This document shows positions 1 through 10,649 of a stretch of DNA of 64,000 nucleotides, piece after piece. Position numbers and translations under genes: made by a program. Below the pieces are notes generated by a model, which had not been told where the DNA came from, did no database searches, and saw only the letters and a program-made list of their open reading frames with translations. This DNA comes from Mesorhabditis belari (Eukaryota; Nematoda; Chromadorea; Rhabditida; Rhabditidae): positions 744,001 through 808,000 of the forward strand of contig CAUEEP010000732.1 of assembly GCA_958450365.1 (NCBI GenBank), given 5' to 3'. Position 1 is the stretch's first letter. Each line of letters starts with the position of its first letter.

Positions 1-74
1 CTGAGAGGGGGTTTGGTTACTTCAACATTTCCTCTAGTTATTGCGGAAAAATTATCCTTCCAGCTTTTTATTTT

Positions 75-389
75 TTGGTATTTTTCTTCACTTCTTCTAT
101 TGCACTAGACAATCTGCCACCGGGACATATTCGTCATGTCATGCTTCATGAGTTCCTACAAGAGCACAGTGCAGGCTTGGCAGCTGCTAATATTAAAAAG
201 ATATATGGGGAGGAATCACCTTCCCGAAAGAATGTCTCGAGTATGGTTTGCCAAGTTTCGATCTGGGGAAAAATCTTTGAAAGAAGAAGAGGGCCGTGGA
301 GCGGCAACTGGATGACTCCAGTTCTGGATGACAGGAAGATTCATGGATATTTTTCACATTATAAGACCGAGATGCAAGCATTGAGGTAA
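75..389 (+). pseudogene. mariner transposase N-terminal (HTH) fragment
   Basis: The ORF resembles the first DNA-binding helix-turn-helix of mariner transposases, the part that binds terminal inverted repeats: residues such as VMLHEFLQEHSAGLAAANIK followed by YGEESPSR. After SRKNVS the reading shifts by one base; the second frame then gives the expected VWFAKFRSGEKSLKEEEGRG before a TGA. The second HTH and the DD34D catalytic domain are not visible downstream. It is therefore a broken, truncated copy. The family assignment rests on motif recognition only; the frameshift is seen directly. Confidence 0.6.
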
Positions 390-404
390 GTTTGTATTGA
401 ACAA

Positions 405-1111
405 ATCAAAATTAGGCTGATTAAGGCGGCCGGGGACAACAAAATTTTTCCTGTTACGAGAGACTTTTTCACCAATAATTATGCGATAGGATTGCAAGAA
501 GTTTGGCTGATTGGTCACGGGAATGCCATGGTTGATCCATTAAATGACATGGTTTGTTTTGATTTAACTGCCAATGAACCATTTTTTGTTGCCGCGCTTG
601 CTCCGCTTAATATTTATTGTTTAGATCTTGTTGGATTCAACTTTTTCGATTTTTTGCGTTTTTTTTTCTAAGAAGTTACGGGTGCAGTCTTAACGGGATT
701 CTAACGATGATGCGACACTGGTACACTTCAGAGCGTCAAATCGATTACATTGACGTTAGCAGTTGAGCAGTTGGCGGGGGAACGGAACATTAAAATGTGA
801 GCCCTTTTACTTTCTTATTTTGCTGAAAATAACTTAGATGCAGTTTCCAAAAAAAATCTGAAAGATCGATTTAACTATTTTAGTCTAGATAGCCTTGATA
901 ATCATTGAAATCATTACAAAGCAATCGGTAGTTTTCTCGATAAAATTGTTCAAATTTTTAGTTCTTGCACAACTTGCCTAGATTACAAGCTGTTAAACGG
1001 TTCCACGACGAGGGTTACATCTCTTCTGAAGACGCTTTGAAAAGAGCAACTGGGGACTTGAACTTTGTGTTTATGTTAATCAAGAGTGAGGCGATCTTTG
1101 GTATGTTTTAG
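405..1111 (+). CDS. unrecognised multi-exon gene, partial 3' exons
   Basis: Three exon-like open stretches lie in line. About 405-670 reads IKAAGDNKIFPVTRDFF, then LQEVWLIGHGNAMVDPLND. About 734-799 reads SVKSITLTLAVEQLAGERNI, with a TTCAG acceptor before it and a GTGAGC donor after it. About 961-1111 reads LPRLQAVKRFHDEGYISSED and later FVFMLIKSEAIFGMF before a TAG stop; it is preceded by TTTTTAG. Amino-acid composition and splice signals look genuine. I do not recognise the protein. A start codon is not visible and the gene may begin before the window. The joins between the first and second stretches are uncertain. Confidence 0.35.
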
Positions 1112-1155
1112 CATGGTTTTTTTCTAACGTATGAAACGCGTTCAATGAAACTATC

Positions 1156-1378
1156 TACCGTATTTTCTCTAATAGTAGTGCACCCAGAGCGTCGCCTAAA
1201 TTGCTCGAAATCTCGAGAACCGTTTATCAGAACCTATCGATGTGGGGTCAGAAAATGTAGCTGACGATGAGACCTAGTGTTGGATTTGAGTGCTGAGCTT
1301 CTGTGAAAACTTTGAAAGCCGTAAAATAGTCACCAACTCGGCTCGGCGGGGTGCACTACTATTAGAGAAAATACGGTA
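1156..1378. mobile_element. 223-bp MITE with perfect ~30-bp terminal inverted repeats
   Basis: The left end begins TACCGTATTTTCTCTAATAG and continues to GTGCACCC. The right end is the exact reverse complement over about 30 bp. There is no coding capacity. A second, inverted and more diverged copy lies at 33267-33481 and shares the interior (GGCGACGCTC side, and the TTTTACGGCTTTCAAAG side). It lies just after the 3' end of the upstream exon set. Confidence 0.85.
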
Positions 1379-1737
1379 TTTAAGATTTGTTTTAGTATCG
1401 ACATGGTTCGACTAGTCCCTGGCCCGGAAGTGGACTTATATACAATATTACGACATAGGATAATCCACCATATTTATTCTCTATTTTAAATAACTGTATT
1501 TTGTTTTCAACGAATTTGAAATGTCTTTTAAAGCTTAAGTTTCCATGTTGGAATTGTGATTGCTATTTCTTAGAAAGTACAAAGTACTACTAATACAACA
1601 ATTTGAAACTCTTCTCACACTCTAAATAAATCTTTCATGATTAGATTCTTCTTGATACTTTGGTTTAATCCGCACTTTTTATTTCGAGTTTTAAATCAAA
1701 ACTAGTATGAGTTTATAAAAATCGTATCAGGTTTGAG

Positions 1738-2191
1738 ATGAGTTTTTTCTCGAACACGAAAACTCCACCGAAGCCTCTTTTTGGCTCGACAGCTGGACTA
1801 GTTCGAGTACGTTTTTATTCAAATTTTTAAGTTAAGAACAAAGTTAAGCATTATCGTCTCAATTTTTCTTATTTCTAGCCACCAATTTGTTTGCATTAAC
1901 CGCTCCGGCAGCAACTCCAAGTGCCGAAACATGGCAACTTCGGCTGCTGCAACGAGTGGCACCTTATTTGGAAAAGCGAGCACAGCAAGCAATCTCTTCT
2001 CAACACGTATTTTATGTTTCTTTGGGTTTTAGTTATCAAAAGTTTTACTAGCTTTGGTTCACCGGCATCGACAAGTCTTTTTGCCACAAATAAACCGGCT
2101 TTGACGACAAGTGGTGGACTTTTTGAAGGCCCAACAGCGCAACAAAAACCCACTGTCATGCGGGACACCCCTTCAAACGATACTACAGGTT
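1738..2191 (+). pseudogene. FG-nucleoporin-like N-terminal exons, frame-broken
   Basis: An ATG at 1738 opens MSFFSNTKTPPKPLFGSTAG. A second stretch from 1879 gives TNLFALTAPAATPSAE, then in another frame ATSAAATSGTLFGKASTASN. A third gives SFGSPASTSLFATNKPALTT and GGLFEGPTAQQ. The S/T/A/P-rich linkers with FG, LFG and LFA dipeptides are typical of FG nucleoporins, the disordered lining of the nuclear pore. The phases of the joins do not agree: exon 1 to 2, and a one-base shift near 1930. No further exons are seen after 2191 before a mariner-like MITE. This is either a gene fragment or a model I cannot resolve. The exact nucleoporin is not identified. Confidence 0.4.
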
Positions 2192-2418
2192 GAGCAATTT
2201 CTCTTTGTTGAACATGCCACGGTTTAGAATTCCGATATATGCAGTTTTGCCTTTTGCACATATAAAATCATTTTGACTAAATGACAGACTAGTAGCCAAA
2301 ATCATTCTAAACATTGATCACCCATTACCCAGCTTTTCTGAGCGATCCATTGTGAATAGAATATTAGAATATTATCCAGTCAAAATCGTTTTTATATGTG
2401 CAAACGCAGAAATGCATC

Positions 2419-2941
2419 TATTGGGTTGGGGACTATGACTCGGCGCCAAACTTTAAAGGGACTTTTTGCACACATAAAGCCTTCTTTAAACATACGTTTG
2501 GTTTCATCAAAAGGATCCACTATTTCTCTACAAAATCACTTTTGAGAGATTCCACAAAGCTTTTCTTTCGTGGAGTTTATGGACTCCCAAACACAGCTAG
2601 TCAAAATGGCAAAGAGTCCGACTCATCATTTGAACAGTTTCTTTCACATAAACCTTCTTTGGTGTTTATATAAAAAGATAGAGCACATTCAATTACTTAA
2701 GTTGCCAAATTTGCAGGAAGATCCCACCAATGGTTTTTTCTAGATCACAGTTTGTAGTTTTTGTGAAAAAATGGCTTTTTCTTGAGCGGAGGCGCTGTTT
2801 GAATTTTCTTTTAAATGTCATTTTGTAGAGAATTAGTTAACCATTCTACTGATATCAAACGCATATTATTTGACGAAGTCGAATAGAAGTTTTAGACATT
2901 TTTTTGATTTTCGGCGCCGAGTCATAGTCCCCAACCCAATA
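2419..2941. mobile_element. mariner-type MITE, 523 bp, 29-bp TIRs
   Basis: The left end TATTGGGTTGGGGACTATGA continues to CTCGGCGCC. The right end is its exact reverse complement over about 29 bp. TATTGGGTTGG is a classic mariner terminal sequence. The interior holds a 91-codon ORF (2398-2673) that resembles no transposase. This is probably a non-autonomous deletion derivative. Confidence 0.85.
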
Positions 2942-3505
2942 GTTTCTAAAAAACAAACAGCAAAAATTTTAAATAAGTTATTCTCGCAAGATCGCGAATT
3001 TTGGAGCGAAACTAGTAAATTTTGCTAGATTTAGCGAACTCTGGACCCGGGCCCAGGAATCAGGAATCAGCCAGGAATCAAGCCCAGGAATCAAGAAGAA
3101 GCCAGGAATCAAGCCCTCTACTCCTTGTCCTGGCCCAGAATTATTTGTGCTATGTTTTTCAACGTATAAATAATTTTTCTAAAATCTCAATGAACTAACG
3201 TGATAAAGCTTCTACAAAGGTCCTGATCATGATTCAATCAATAAAGCAAAGGAATTTTCAAAAATTAAGAAACCCGTAGATTTTCTAGAAAGAAAAGTGA
3301 GAACAAGAAAAGAAAAATAACTAGAATACTAGAAATTTGGAAAATAAAACATTCTCAAACATGAAGCTTCTTTTCAGACATTTTCCCAATTGATTCGAAC
3401 CAAATCGGGGTGTAGAGATGGGAGTCTTCTGCAACTTTTTACATAAAGAGATGACAAATTCTTTGTGCCGTGATAAAGCAGAGTCAATCGATTTTTCTAT
3501 TTGTC
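2942..3505. other. non-coding stretch with a short CCAGGAATCA tandem repeat
   Basis: No gene is seen. Positions about 3045-3115 contain five or six degenerate copies of a CCAGGAATCA unit. The rest is AT-rich with no clear signal. Confidence 0.6.
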
Positions 3506-3509
3506 TCCT

Positions 3510-4145
3510 TTACTCACTCATATTCCATTGCAATTCGTCGATCTGCGGGACGACAAGAATGCGCATTTCACTCACAGCCATCGATTCGTAGATACTCCAA
3601 GTAAACAATGAAATGATGAGAATCATGTAGCCGAACATCACGTCCCAGTTCACTGAAATATTTGACTTTGCTGGGCTTTGGACTTTGCTGGACAGCACTC
3701 ACCCCACATATCACATTGTGGATAGGCTTTGAACGCGAAAATATCATAGAAAATGGGCATCGCCGAGCTGAGAACACCGATAACACAAAGAAAACAAATA
3801 AAACCACCAAAACCGAGTAATCTCTCGGAAAGGGATTTCTGGAAATTGAATATTCTAAGGTCTATTGTTCATTGAACCTTATTTGGGAGCACCAGCAACA
3901 TAACGATCATTCGAATTGAAGCCACCACAAAGAGGGAAGCAGCCGATGGGTGAAAGAGCCACATGACTAAAATCGAGTGAGCTTTTCAAACCATTTATAC
4001 ATAATTTTAAAAATTCTATCAACAAACTTTTTGAATCCTCTGTGCTTTGGAGATTCGTGAGGAAAAAGGAGACAAGACATTCGAAACTTATCAACAATAC
4101 GGCTGAGCAGGCGAGAACTCTGAAAGTTTTGGGTATCATAGGCAA
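3510..4145 (-). CDS. putative four-pass membrane protein, unrecognised
   Basis: Four short exons read on the minus strand. Exon 1 starts at 4145 with MPMIPKTFRVLACSAVLLIS, a first hydrophobic segment. An intron ending in CGATTTTAG leads to an exon with AASLFVVASIRMIVMLLVLP. The next exon has LLGFGGFICFLCVIGVLSSA and then YPQCDMW. The last has MFGYMILIISLFTWSIYES. This gives four membrane spans in about 150 residues. The tail reads on through VSEMRILVVP to a stop at 3510, although GTGAGT after SMA could be another donor. The layout recalls tetraspan families, but I see no diagnostic motif. It neighbours another small membrane-protein gene on the same strand, with transposon remnants between them. 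Confidence 0.45.
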
Positions 4146-4242
4146 GCATTTTGGTCAAAATTAGTGCCGAATAACAAATGCTTTACTGCATAGATTCTAT
4201 TGAATTTATCTATTTGACACAAACTTGACAATTGAAATGAAA

Positions 4243-4470
4243 AAAATGCCTGATCCCAAGCGATTTCCCATCAATATTCAAACGAGCGATCACCACAAAG
4301 AGAGTGACGAAAACCCGGAATCCCATTGTGCCCAAAACGGTGAAACGGATGAAAGACTGAATATTTGATAATGTTAAATTAAGTAAATAAAGGAGAAATG
4401 TTTCATTTGTTGAATCTGATAGTTTCTAGTTGTTGTTAGCTCAATGAACACCAGTTTTGTGTTTTTGAAT
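4243..4470 (+). repeat. upstream copy of the Tc1/mariner 3' segment
   Basis: This segment, from GCCTGATCCCAAGCGATTTC to the GTTAGCTCAATGAAC stretch, is repeated almost exactly at 4913-5180. The only large difference is a short block (GAGTGACGAAA) present downstream. It corresponds to the end of a transposase ORF plus 3' flanking DNA. The layout suggests two tandem truncated copies of one element. Confidence 0.75.
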
Positions 4471-5037
4471 ACACTGAATGCTCAACGCTACAAGACGATT
4501 CTGGAGAATGATCTTCTACCGTTTTCGACCGCAAATATGAGCCAAGGTTGGTTGTTGTACCAGGACAATGCCCCGTGCCACAAGTCACAGCTGCTGATGG
4601 GCGCCGTGTTCGACTCGCCAATCCTCCAACGGCTCTGTTGCCAGGATGGTTCAAAGCAAATCGTGTTCAACTTGTGTCTGCTCCTCCCTGTAGTCCTGAT
4701 TTGGATGTGATCGAGAGCTTGTGGGCGTTTGTGAAGTCGAAATTGAAGGGGAAACTATTCGGATCAAAAGTGGAGCTTTGGTACTTCATCCGTCGAGTCT
4801 GGACAACTATTGGACCCCAAATTCTACGTGATCTGATTGACAAGCAGTAATTGCGGCTCGTGGAGGACCTACTAAGTATTGATTTTCATAATGTTTTCTC
4901 ACATGTTAAAAGAATGCCTGATCCCAAGCGATTTCCCATCAATATTCAAACGAGAGTGACGAAAGAGATCACCACAAAGAGAGTGACGAAAACCCGGAAT
5001 CCCATTGTGCCCAAAACGGTGAAACGGATAAAAGACT
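4444..5037 (+). pseudogene. Tc1/mariner-family transposase C-terminal remnant
   Basis: Frame pieces give the second half of a DDE transposase: GWLLYQDNAPCHKS, which holds the second catalytic Asp, and after a frame change ANRVQLVSAPPCSPDLDVIE, where the terminal Glu would be the third acidic residue. SLWAFVKSKLKGK then RRVWTTIGPQILRDLIDKQ follow, ending in a stop, and then a basic tail that continues in another reading frame. The first catalytic Asp region is missing. Frame changes and the internal stop make it inactive. It is flanked by a direct repeat of its own 3' end (4243-4470 and 4913-5180). Confidence 0.7.
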
Positions 5038-5249
5038 GAATATTTGATAATGTGAAATTAAAGAGAAATGTTTCATTTGTTGAATCTGATTGTTTGTAGT
5101 AGAAAAGCGTACTGTTGTTAGCTCAATGAATAGCTCAATGAACAGCTCAATGGATACCAGTTTTGTGCTTTTGAATACTGTACTTTTGAAGTTGTGAATA
5201 CTTTATCCAAGGAATTTTGGAGGATGGTTGAAAGCAGCTCGGAAGATAG

Positions 5250-5917
5250 TTATTGTTTGGCTATGGTAGCGTAACGACCCACCTGTCCATACGGTCTCAT
5301 CTGCATCAGTCTGTACAACGAGATGAAATTCGGTATCACCTCGGTTATGTTCCTTGGCTGAATCAAATTTAAAATCAGCTTTAGAAAGCTTTAGCATACA
5401 GTACCAAACAAAAATTAGACCAAGAGGTGCCGAAAGAGTATCTGATATAGCCCTTTATATAGTAGGGGAAAGCCCATGAAACCTAAAGTTATTGTTCGAA
5501 TTTTGGAAGTTCGAAAGTTGTTGTTCGAATTCAAAGCTCACATTTCGATACTCCAATTCCCCGGTTTGATCGTTGGGAAAGAAATAGTAGTGGGTGCCTG
5601 GAAATGCTCATTTTTCGATGGTGATTTTCTGAAAATAACCGTTCGGATGGGTGTGATAGTGTTCGAGTTGCCATCTCGTGTCATTCGACCCTCGATCTTT
5701 ACCCATTTCAGGACCGGATAAACCATCAAGGCCTAGGATTGAAAAGTTTAACTCAATTTTCAAGCCCTTCCCAGCAAATGCCGCTCTCACCTGCTAGCAC
5801 AAAAAATAGAGTGGACACGGCGATGAGTGCGAGAGCGATGGGCGAAATTGAGCAATCGAGCATCGCAAATTCATCCTCGATCTCCGGTTCACACATACGA
5901 TCCTCATGCTTGCGCAT
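5250..5917 (-). CDS. putative single-pass membrane protein, model unresolved
   Basis: An ATG at 5917 opens MRKHEDRMCEPEIEDEFAM, followed by a hydrophobic span (SPIALALIAVSTLFFVLAG). A GTGAGA donor and a TCCTAG acceptor lead into a second exon. In the canonical phase this exon reads GLDGLSGPEMGKDRGSND and HYHTHPNGYFQKITIEK, then hits an in-frame TGA. Beyond it the same frame stays open through AFPGTHYYFFPNDQTGELEY to a GTGAGC donor, and a last exon gives PRNITEVIPNFISLYRLMQM and a stop at 5250. Other phases also give plausible peptides (for example DTEFHLVVQTDADETVWTG). The N-terminal exon and membrane span look real; the rest could be disrupted. The family is not recognised. Confidence 0.35.
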
Positions 5918-6194
5918 TTCCTTTCTTTCAAATCAATGAAGCTTTTTTTTTGCCGTGATTATTTGATTTCTGAAAGCTCAACTGGATTCGGCAAGCAAAA
6001 ATGAGCGAACATGAAAGAAAGACAAGGGAGAGTTGGGCAAAATGAGCTCAAAGAACAAACATATATTGAAGTGGATAGTGGAAATACATTTATTTAACAC
6101 GAATAATGTAGTACAAAGAATACACAAGCACAGTCCTTAAGCCCTAAATGTAGACAAGAAAAAAAAACAATTTGATATATGGGAAAAAAGAACC

Positions 6195-6300
6195 AATAAT
6201 CTAGTCGGCGAGATTGAACCCTTGACCTCTTGGCTAAAATACAGGGCTCTTAGCCAATCGGCCATAGCGGCCAAAACGGTTGGCTCTGGACTAACTAGCG
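6195..6300 (-). repeat. tRNA-like (Pol III box A/B) element, probably SINE-derived
   Basis: Read on the minus strand there is a D-arm-like GGCCGATTGGCTAAGAGC and a T-arm-like AAGGGTTCAATCTC about 35 nt later, matching Pol III box A/box B spacing. The acceptor and anticodon stems do not pair well, so a functional tRNA is unlikely. It lies in a gene-poor stretch. Confidence 0.4.
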
Positions 6301-6399
6301 AAGTACTAGGTCACTGTGGGATTTCGAAACGAGATCTAGCTCATCCGATCGAAAATCGAACGAGGAACCCGAGTCTGTAATCAAAATCTGCTGAATAGC

Positions 6400-6630
6400 T
6401 CGTAAACGCGATGGGAAATTGAACAATAAACACTTTTTATTTTGAGGAAACCATAAGTTAATAGGTGAATTTTTTTCATTTTACAACGAAAGTATGAAAA
6501 GGAACGAAAAGACTTATTCACCTAATAGGATGAAGATGAAGACTGATTCAAATGATAGATTCAAATGATTCATTTACTTAAATCTAATTGTTATGCAAGT
6601 CCAGTAAGCCCATTCAAATCTTCAACAAAT
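6400..6630. other. AT-rich intergenic sequence, no gene seen
   Basis: No coding, splice or RNA signal that I can support. It leads into a microsatellite. Confidence 0.5.
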
Positions 6631-6639
6631 ACAACAAAC

Positions 6640-6782
6640 AACAAACAACAACAACAATAACTACTACTACTACTACTACAACAACTACCACCAGTTCAAC
6701 GAATACAACTACAACCACTACTACGACCACCACAACAACAACAACAACAACGACGCCGACGACAACAACTACTACAGTGACG

Positions 6783-6824
<42 letters not shown>

Positions 6825-6872
6825 CAACAAACAAACAAACAAACAAACAAACAAACAAACAAACAGCAACTA
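6640..6872. repeat. ACA/ACT trinucleotide then AAAC tetranucleotide microsatellite
   Basis: A run of ACA, ACT and ACG triplets is followed by about nine units of AAAC. Any frame yields poly-Thr or poly-Val artefacts, so the ORFs here are not genes. Confidence 0.95.
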
Positions 6873-7679
6873 GTATTTTAAGCAGCAAGAATCTCAACTT
6901 AAACTTAAGGTAATCAGTTTTATTTGAAACTTTTGACAAGTAAAGATTTGACTTTTTTTGTGTAATAGTCGAAAGTCAGAAATGAAATGGATTCTCGTGA
7001 GGATTCTCAATTCTCAAGGAAACAAGTCAGAAAGAATTTAATTACAGTGAACACCACAATTTCCAGGAAATTTTCCCAACTAGTTGAACTGAAAACGAGA
7101 AATAAACCAGAAAAATGTACGAAATCTTGTTTTTCTTTGTGACTTTTGCTATGATAGGGATTACTGTATGGCAGAGAATCTCTTTGAGTTGTGCAAAATG
7201 AGCTCAAAGAACAAAGTATGTTGAAGTGAGTAGTGGAAAGGCTTAAAAGATTCTCTAAACTCAAGAGTCAAGCAGCCAGGCCATCCATCCGACTTGGCCT
7301 AAAATACAAAAAAGTAGCTCGCGTCTGGCACTTCCCCTAGTTGAACTGTAAGCGAAAGCGAACTGTACCAGGCCAAGACCATGGTTATGTTAGGCTAAAT
7401 CCATGGTCAGCTCAAGCAATTTTTGAGAATTTGTTCAAACCTTGTTTAAACCACACCAATTGCAATTGGGGCTGCCTTGTTTCAAAAAAAGTACCCATTA
7501 AGTCCACTGCAATTTCCTCTACTGCAATTCTCAGTCCACTGCAATTCTCAAGCAGTGAAAGCAAAAAGTGAATCGACCATCATGGTTCAAAGTGAGCTGA
7601 AAACACTCTGCGTACCTTACATCATGGAAATCCTTTTCCCTTCGAGATCTTCTCTTTTTGCAGAAAGAGAAAATCTAGC

Positions 7680-7703
7680 TCTATCTGCCTCACCGAATAA
7701 AAA
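7680..7703 (+). repeat. left 24-bp direct repeat flanking the csn-5 fragment
   Basis: The 24-bp sequence, starting TCTATCTGCCTCACCGAATA, is identical to 7847-7870. The two copies bracket the duplicated csn-5 fragment and look like a target-site duplication. Confidence 0.85.
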
Positions 7704-7714
7704 AATCTCAATAT

Positions 7715-7844
7715 CTCAATAAATAAATGAAAAACACTAGTAGCAAGCGAGTCTAATTGCTGGTTGAACTTCAAACTCACTTTATCTCAAAAGGTTTATT
7801 GACTGTATCGATTTTGTTTGCTACTTCCCATGTTCGTCGGGCCA
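7715..7844 (-). pseudogene. ectopic copy of the csn-5 exon 1/intron 1 junction
   Basis: This 130-bp segment matches 12080-12209 inside csn-5 with only a handful of differences (for example TGCTGGTTG for TGCTAGTTG). It spans part of exon 1 (encoding about [22 protein letters not shown]) and most of intron 1, in the same orientation as the source gene. Because intron sequence is included, the copy came from DNA or unspliced RNA, not from mRNA. Direct repeats of 24 bp flank it. It has no function as a gene. Confidence 0.9.
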
Positions 7845-7846
7845 GT

Positions 7847-7870
7847 TCTATCTGCCTCACCGAATAAAAA
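7847..7870 (+). repeat. right 24-bp direct repeat flanking the csn-5 fragment
   Basis: Exact copy of 7680-7703, starting two bases after the end of the duplicated csn-5 sequence. Confidence 0.85.
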
Positions 7871-10640
7871 CAATGCCAAGATCACTAATCTTATTCTGTT
7901 ATCTGTTTTCCCAATGTGATCGAAAAGCGCTACAACATTTTTCCAGAAGTGGAAGTTTTATGACTAAAAGAAGGCTATACCGGATGGCTTTTGGAGGGAA
8001 AAGAGAATGCTTTGAACGCTTTGAAGATTGAGAGAAGAGAAGAAGAAGAGAAGAGAAGAAGGAGAGAAGAGAAGAAGAAGAAGAAGAAGAGAAGAGAAGA
8101 TTGAGGGATTTGTGGAATGTTGTGACGTTTATCAATGATATAATATTACAATACTAGAATCATAGTTAAGTATTTGAAAGTGTATGATGCTAAAATGCAG
8201 AGTGTTTTTAGCTCACTTTGAACCCCTCTGATTTTTGTTCTATCGTCCAAACAACAAAAATTAAGGTCGAGGCAACGGAAAACGAAATTGCTTCAAATAG
8301 ACACAAATTCGAGTAACAGAACAGCCGAGTTTCTATTGATTTTGAAGCAAATTTCTTCTTGAAATGTTCTATGAAAAAATTTCAAGAAAATTAACTCTGT
8401 GTAACTCTTTGATGAGTTTAAAACCTATCTAGAGAAATGTGGATAAAGGTTTTCTGGTGTTGAATTCCAAATGCTGTCTCGAAGCTTTAAGTCAAGATCA
8501 AAAAGACAAATTTTAAGAGGAGGAAAAGCGGGGGAAAAAAATACGAATCTTTTTCAGAAACCAAATACGAACAACAGATCATCGTATACTAAACGGCTAG
8601 TCAGTTAGAGAAGTGAGCGAAGGTGAGAAAACAAAATCAGTCAACCGCAGTAAATCCACCCTGTCGATTGCTCAAGAATGGCAAAAAAAGGAGTGAAAAT
8701 TTGCGAGCTGGGGAACGAATTTAGCGAATTTATATAAAGTAGGGATGTTCTATACTAACTTTCTACACAAATGAAGTTGTTTTTTGGGTAGAATTCGAGG
8801 TGGAAACGAAGAAAAACAATAGAAAACTTGCTAGAGTAAAGGGGATGGAATTTTGGGTGAAAATTGAGGGAAAAGGGAGGAGAAATAAGGCCAAATAAGG
8901 CCAAATGAGGCCAAATGAGGCCAAATGAAACAAGCAATAGGCTAAAGTAAAGAACATGAGTAAAAAAAGTGATGGTAGATAGGGCAGTACGTAAAGATTA
9001 CGATGATTACGATGTTACAGTAGCTTTTTCTGAAGCTAATCTTTTCAAAGCAGAGTTCCACTGACAATGAGTGCCGTATAAAAACCAAAAGGAAAGCCTC
9101 TCGTTGTGACCACGAGAAAAAGGGAAATAAAAGAAGAGGAGAGTGAGAAAGAAGCATTGTATCCATTCAGAATCACCAATACAGCGCACATTTCCCGTCA
9201 ATCGAAAGCCTTGGCTCGAAAAAAGGAGCTTGGTAAGAGATCTGAGTGATTCAAAGTGAGGCTCTTCCACAGGCTCTTCCCCAGGCTATTCCTCTTTCCA
9301 CTTCTCCCCATGACATCGATCGCATTCACGCAATTGATGGCCCGTGAACGATGCCCGCACAATTGAACGAAAAGACGAGCCTGTTAAGCCTGTTTTGATC
9401 ACACAAACTCGGCGATGAGTTCGATTTGATTTTTGCGTTTGAAAAGTGAACTGGATTTGGATTGAAATCGATTTGCATACGTTAAAGGGGCTCCAGAGAA
9501 AGCTACAGTAATCCGATTGCAACTTCATTGAAGAATCTTCATTGAAACCCCTCAAAGCTTCAAAGGATTAATGCTAAATTTAGTGGTTTTCATCAAAATA
9601 CAGCGTGATTACCGTGAATCCTTTTCGCAAAACGTTTGGCAAATAAAGTAATGGCCTTAAAATGTAGGGATTTTAGTCAAATATTCGTTTATTATGGGTA
9701 AAAAAGAAATTTTCTAGTTGAAATTTTCATCACTTTGGGTTAAACAAGTCAGTTAGATCAGTAAGCGAAGGTGAAGAAAAAAAAAATCAGTCAACCGCAG
9801 TGAATCCACCCTGTCTATTGATATGTTAAAATCTCTTTGATATGAAAATTTCGACTAGTGAAACCGTATCGGATACATGAAAAAGGAGAAATAATTAAAA
9901 ATTAAAAAAACGGCAGCCAATAAAGAACAAAAATCAGCAAGGAGGATGGCTTTATTATTGATGAAAAAAACGGTGATCATATACGTTAGCTCTCGATTCT
10001 TATTTCAATGGCAAACCTTGAAAACATCACAAAGAAACATAAAACCCACTTCTTTCAAAATTAGCATTCGAACTTTTTTTATGTGTTTAACTGTAATTAT
10101 CCAACAAACCATCATATCATTTTAACACTTATTAGAAATTGGTTCTAGGAAAGGCATGATAAAAATTTCGCCAAATGAGGAAGGGCAAAATGTTGGGGGT
10201 GAACCCGTTGATCCTCTTTGCCTAGACAACGGAGGAGACACACCCTGCTGGGTATTCAAAACGGGAAAGACACGGAAAAATACACCATTCTCGCCGCTAT
10301 GTGCCTCCGCTTAATTTCTCGTCCTCCATTGCACACCCCTAATTTCAATGCCAGTGCTTCCATAGATCAAGAGCGTCTTCTCGAACTTTTATGTAAAATA
10401 TTTATTTATTTAATATTTATATTTATTTATTATTTATGTAATATTTATTTTAAGAACAGAAACTTTGTGTCTCATTATAAAAAAAGATCACCGCACATGA
10501 TTTTGAGAATACCCGAAAATGACAACATAACTATTGATAAAGCTTTAAAAGAAGAACAAAAGCGAATTCATTCGTGCATCTTCTCCTCGGTGGGTGCCTC
10601 GTCTCGACAAACACACAATGGACGAGAGAAAAGACTCTGA
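7871..10640. other. gene-poor repeat-containing intergenic region
   Basis: No supported gene. It contains a GAGAAGAAGAA purine tract (about 8036-8105), a four-copy AGGCCAAAT tandem (about 8888-8927), and two copies of a roughly 75-bp repeat (about 8598-8672 and 9746-9822) sharing CAGTCAACCGCAGT and AATCCACCCTGTC. The 140-codon ORF at 10218-10640 has low-complexity Phe/Ile/Tyr stretches, no recognisable domain, and ends just short of the csn-5 stop. I do not call it a gene. Confidence 0.5.
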
Positions 10641-10649
10641 ATAAATTGT

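Noticed and set aside
6588..6881. Open frames of 97 and 82 codons (poly-Thr and poly-Val)
   Set aside because: Pure products of ACA/ACT and AAAC microsatellites; no gene signals.
10218..10640. 140-codon plus-strand ORF beside the csn-5 3' end
   Set aside because: Low-complexity AT-rich translation, no domain, no splice context; a chance open frame.
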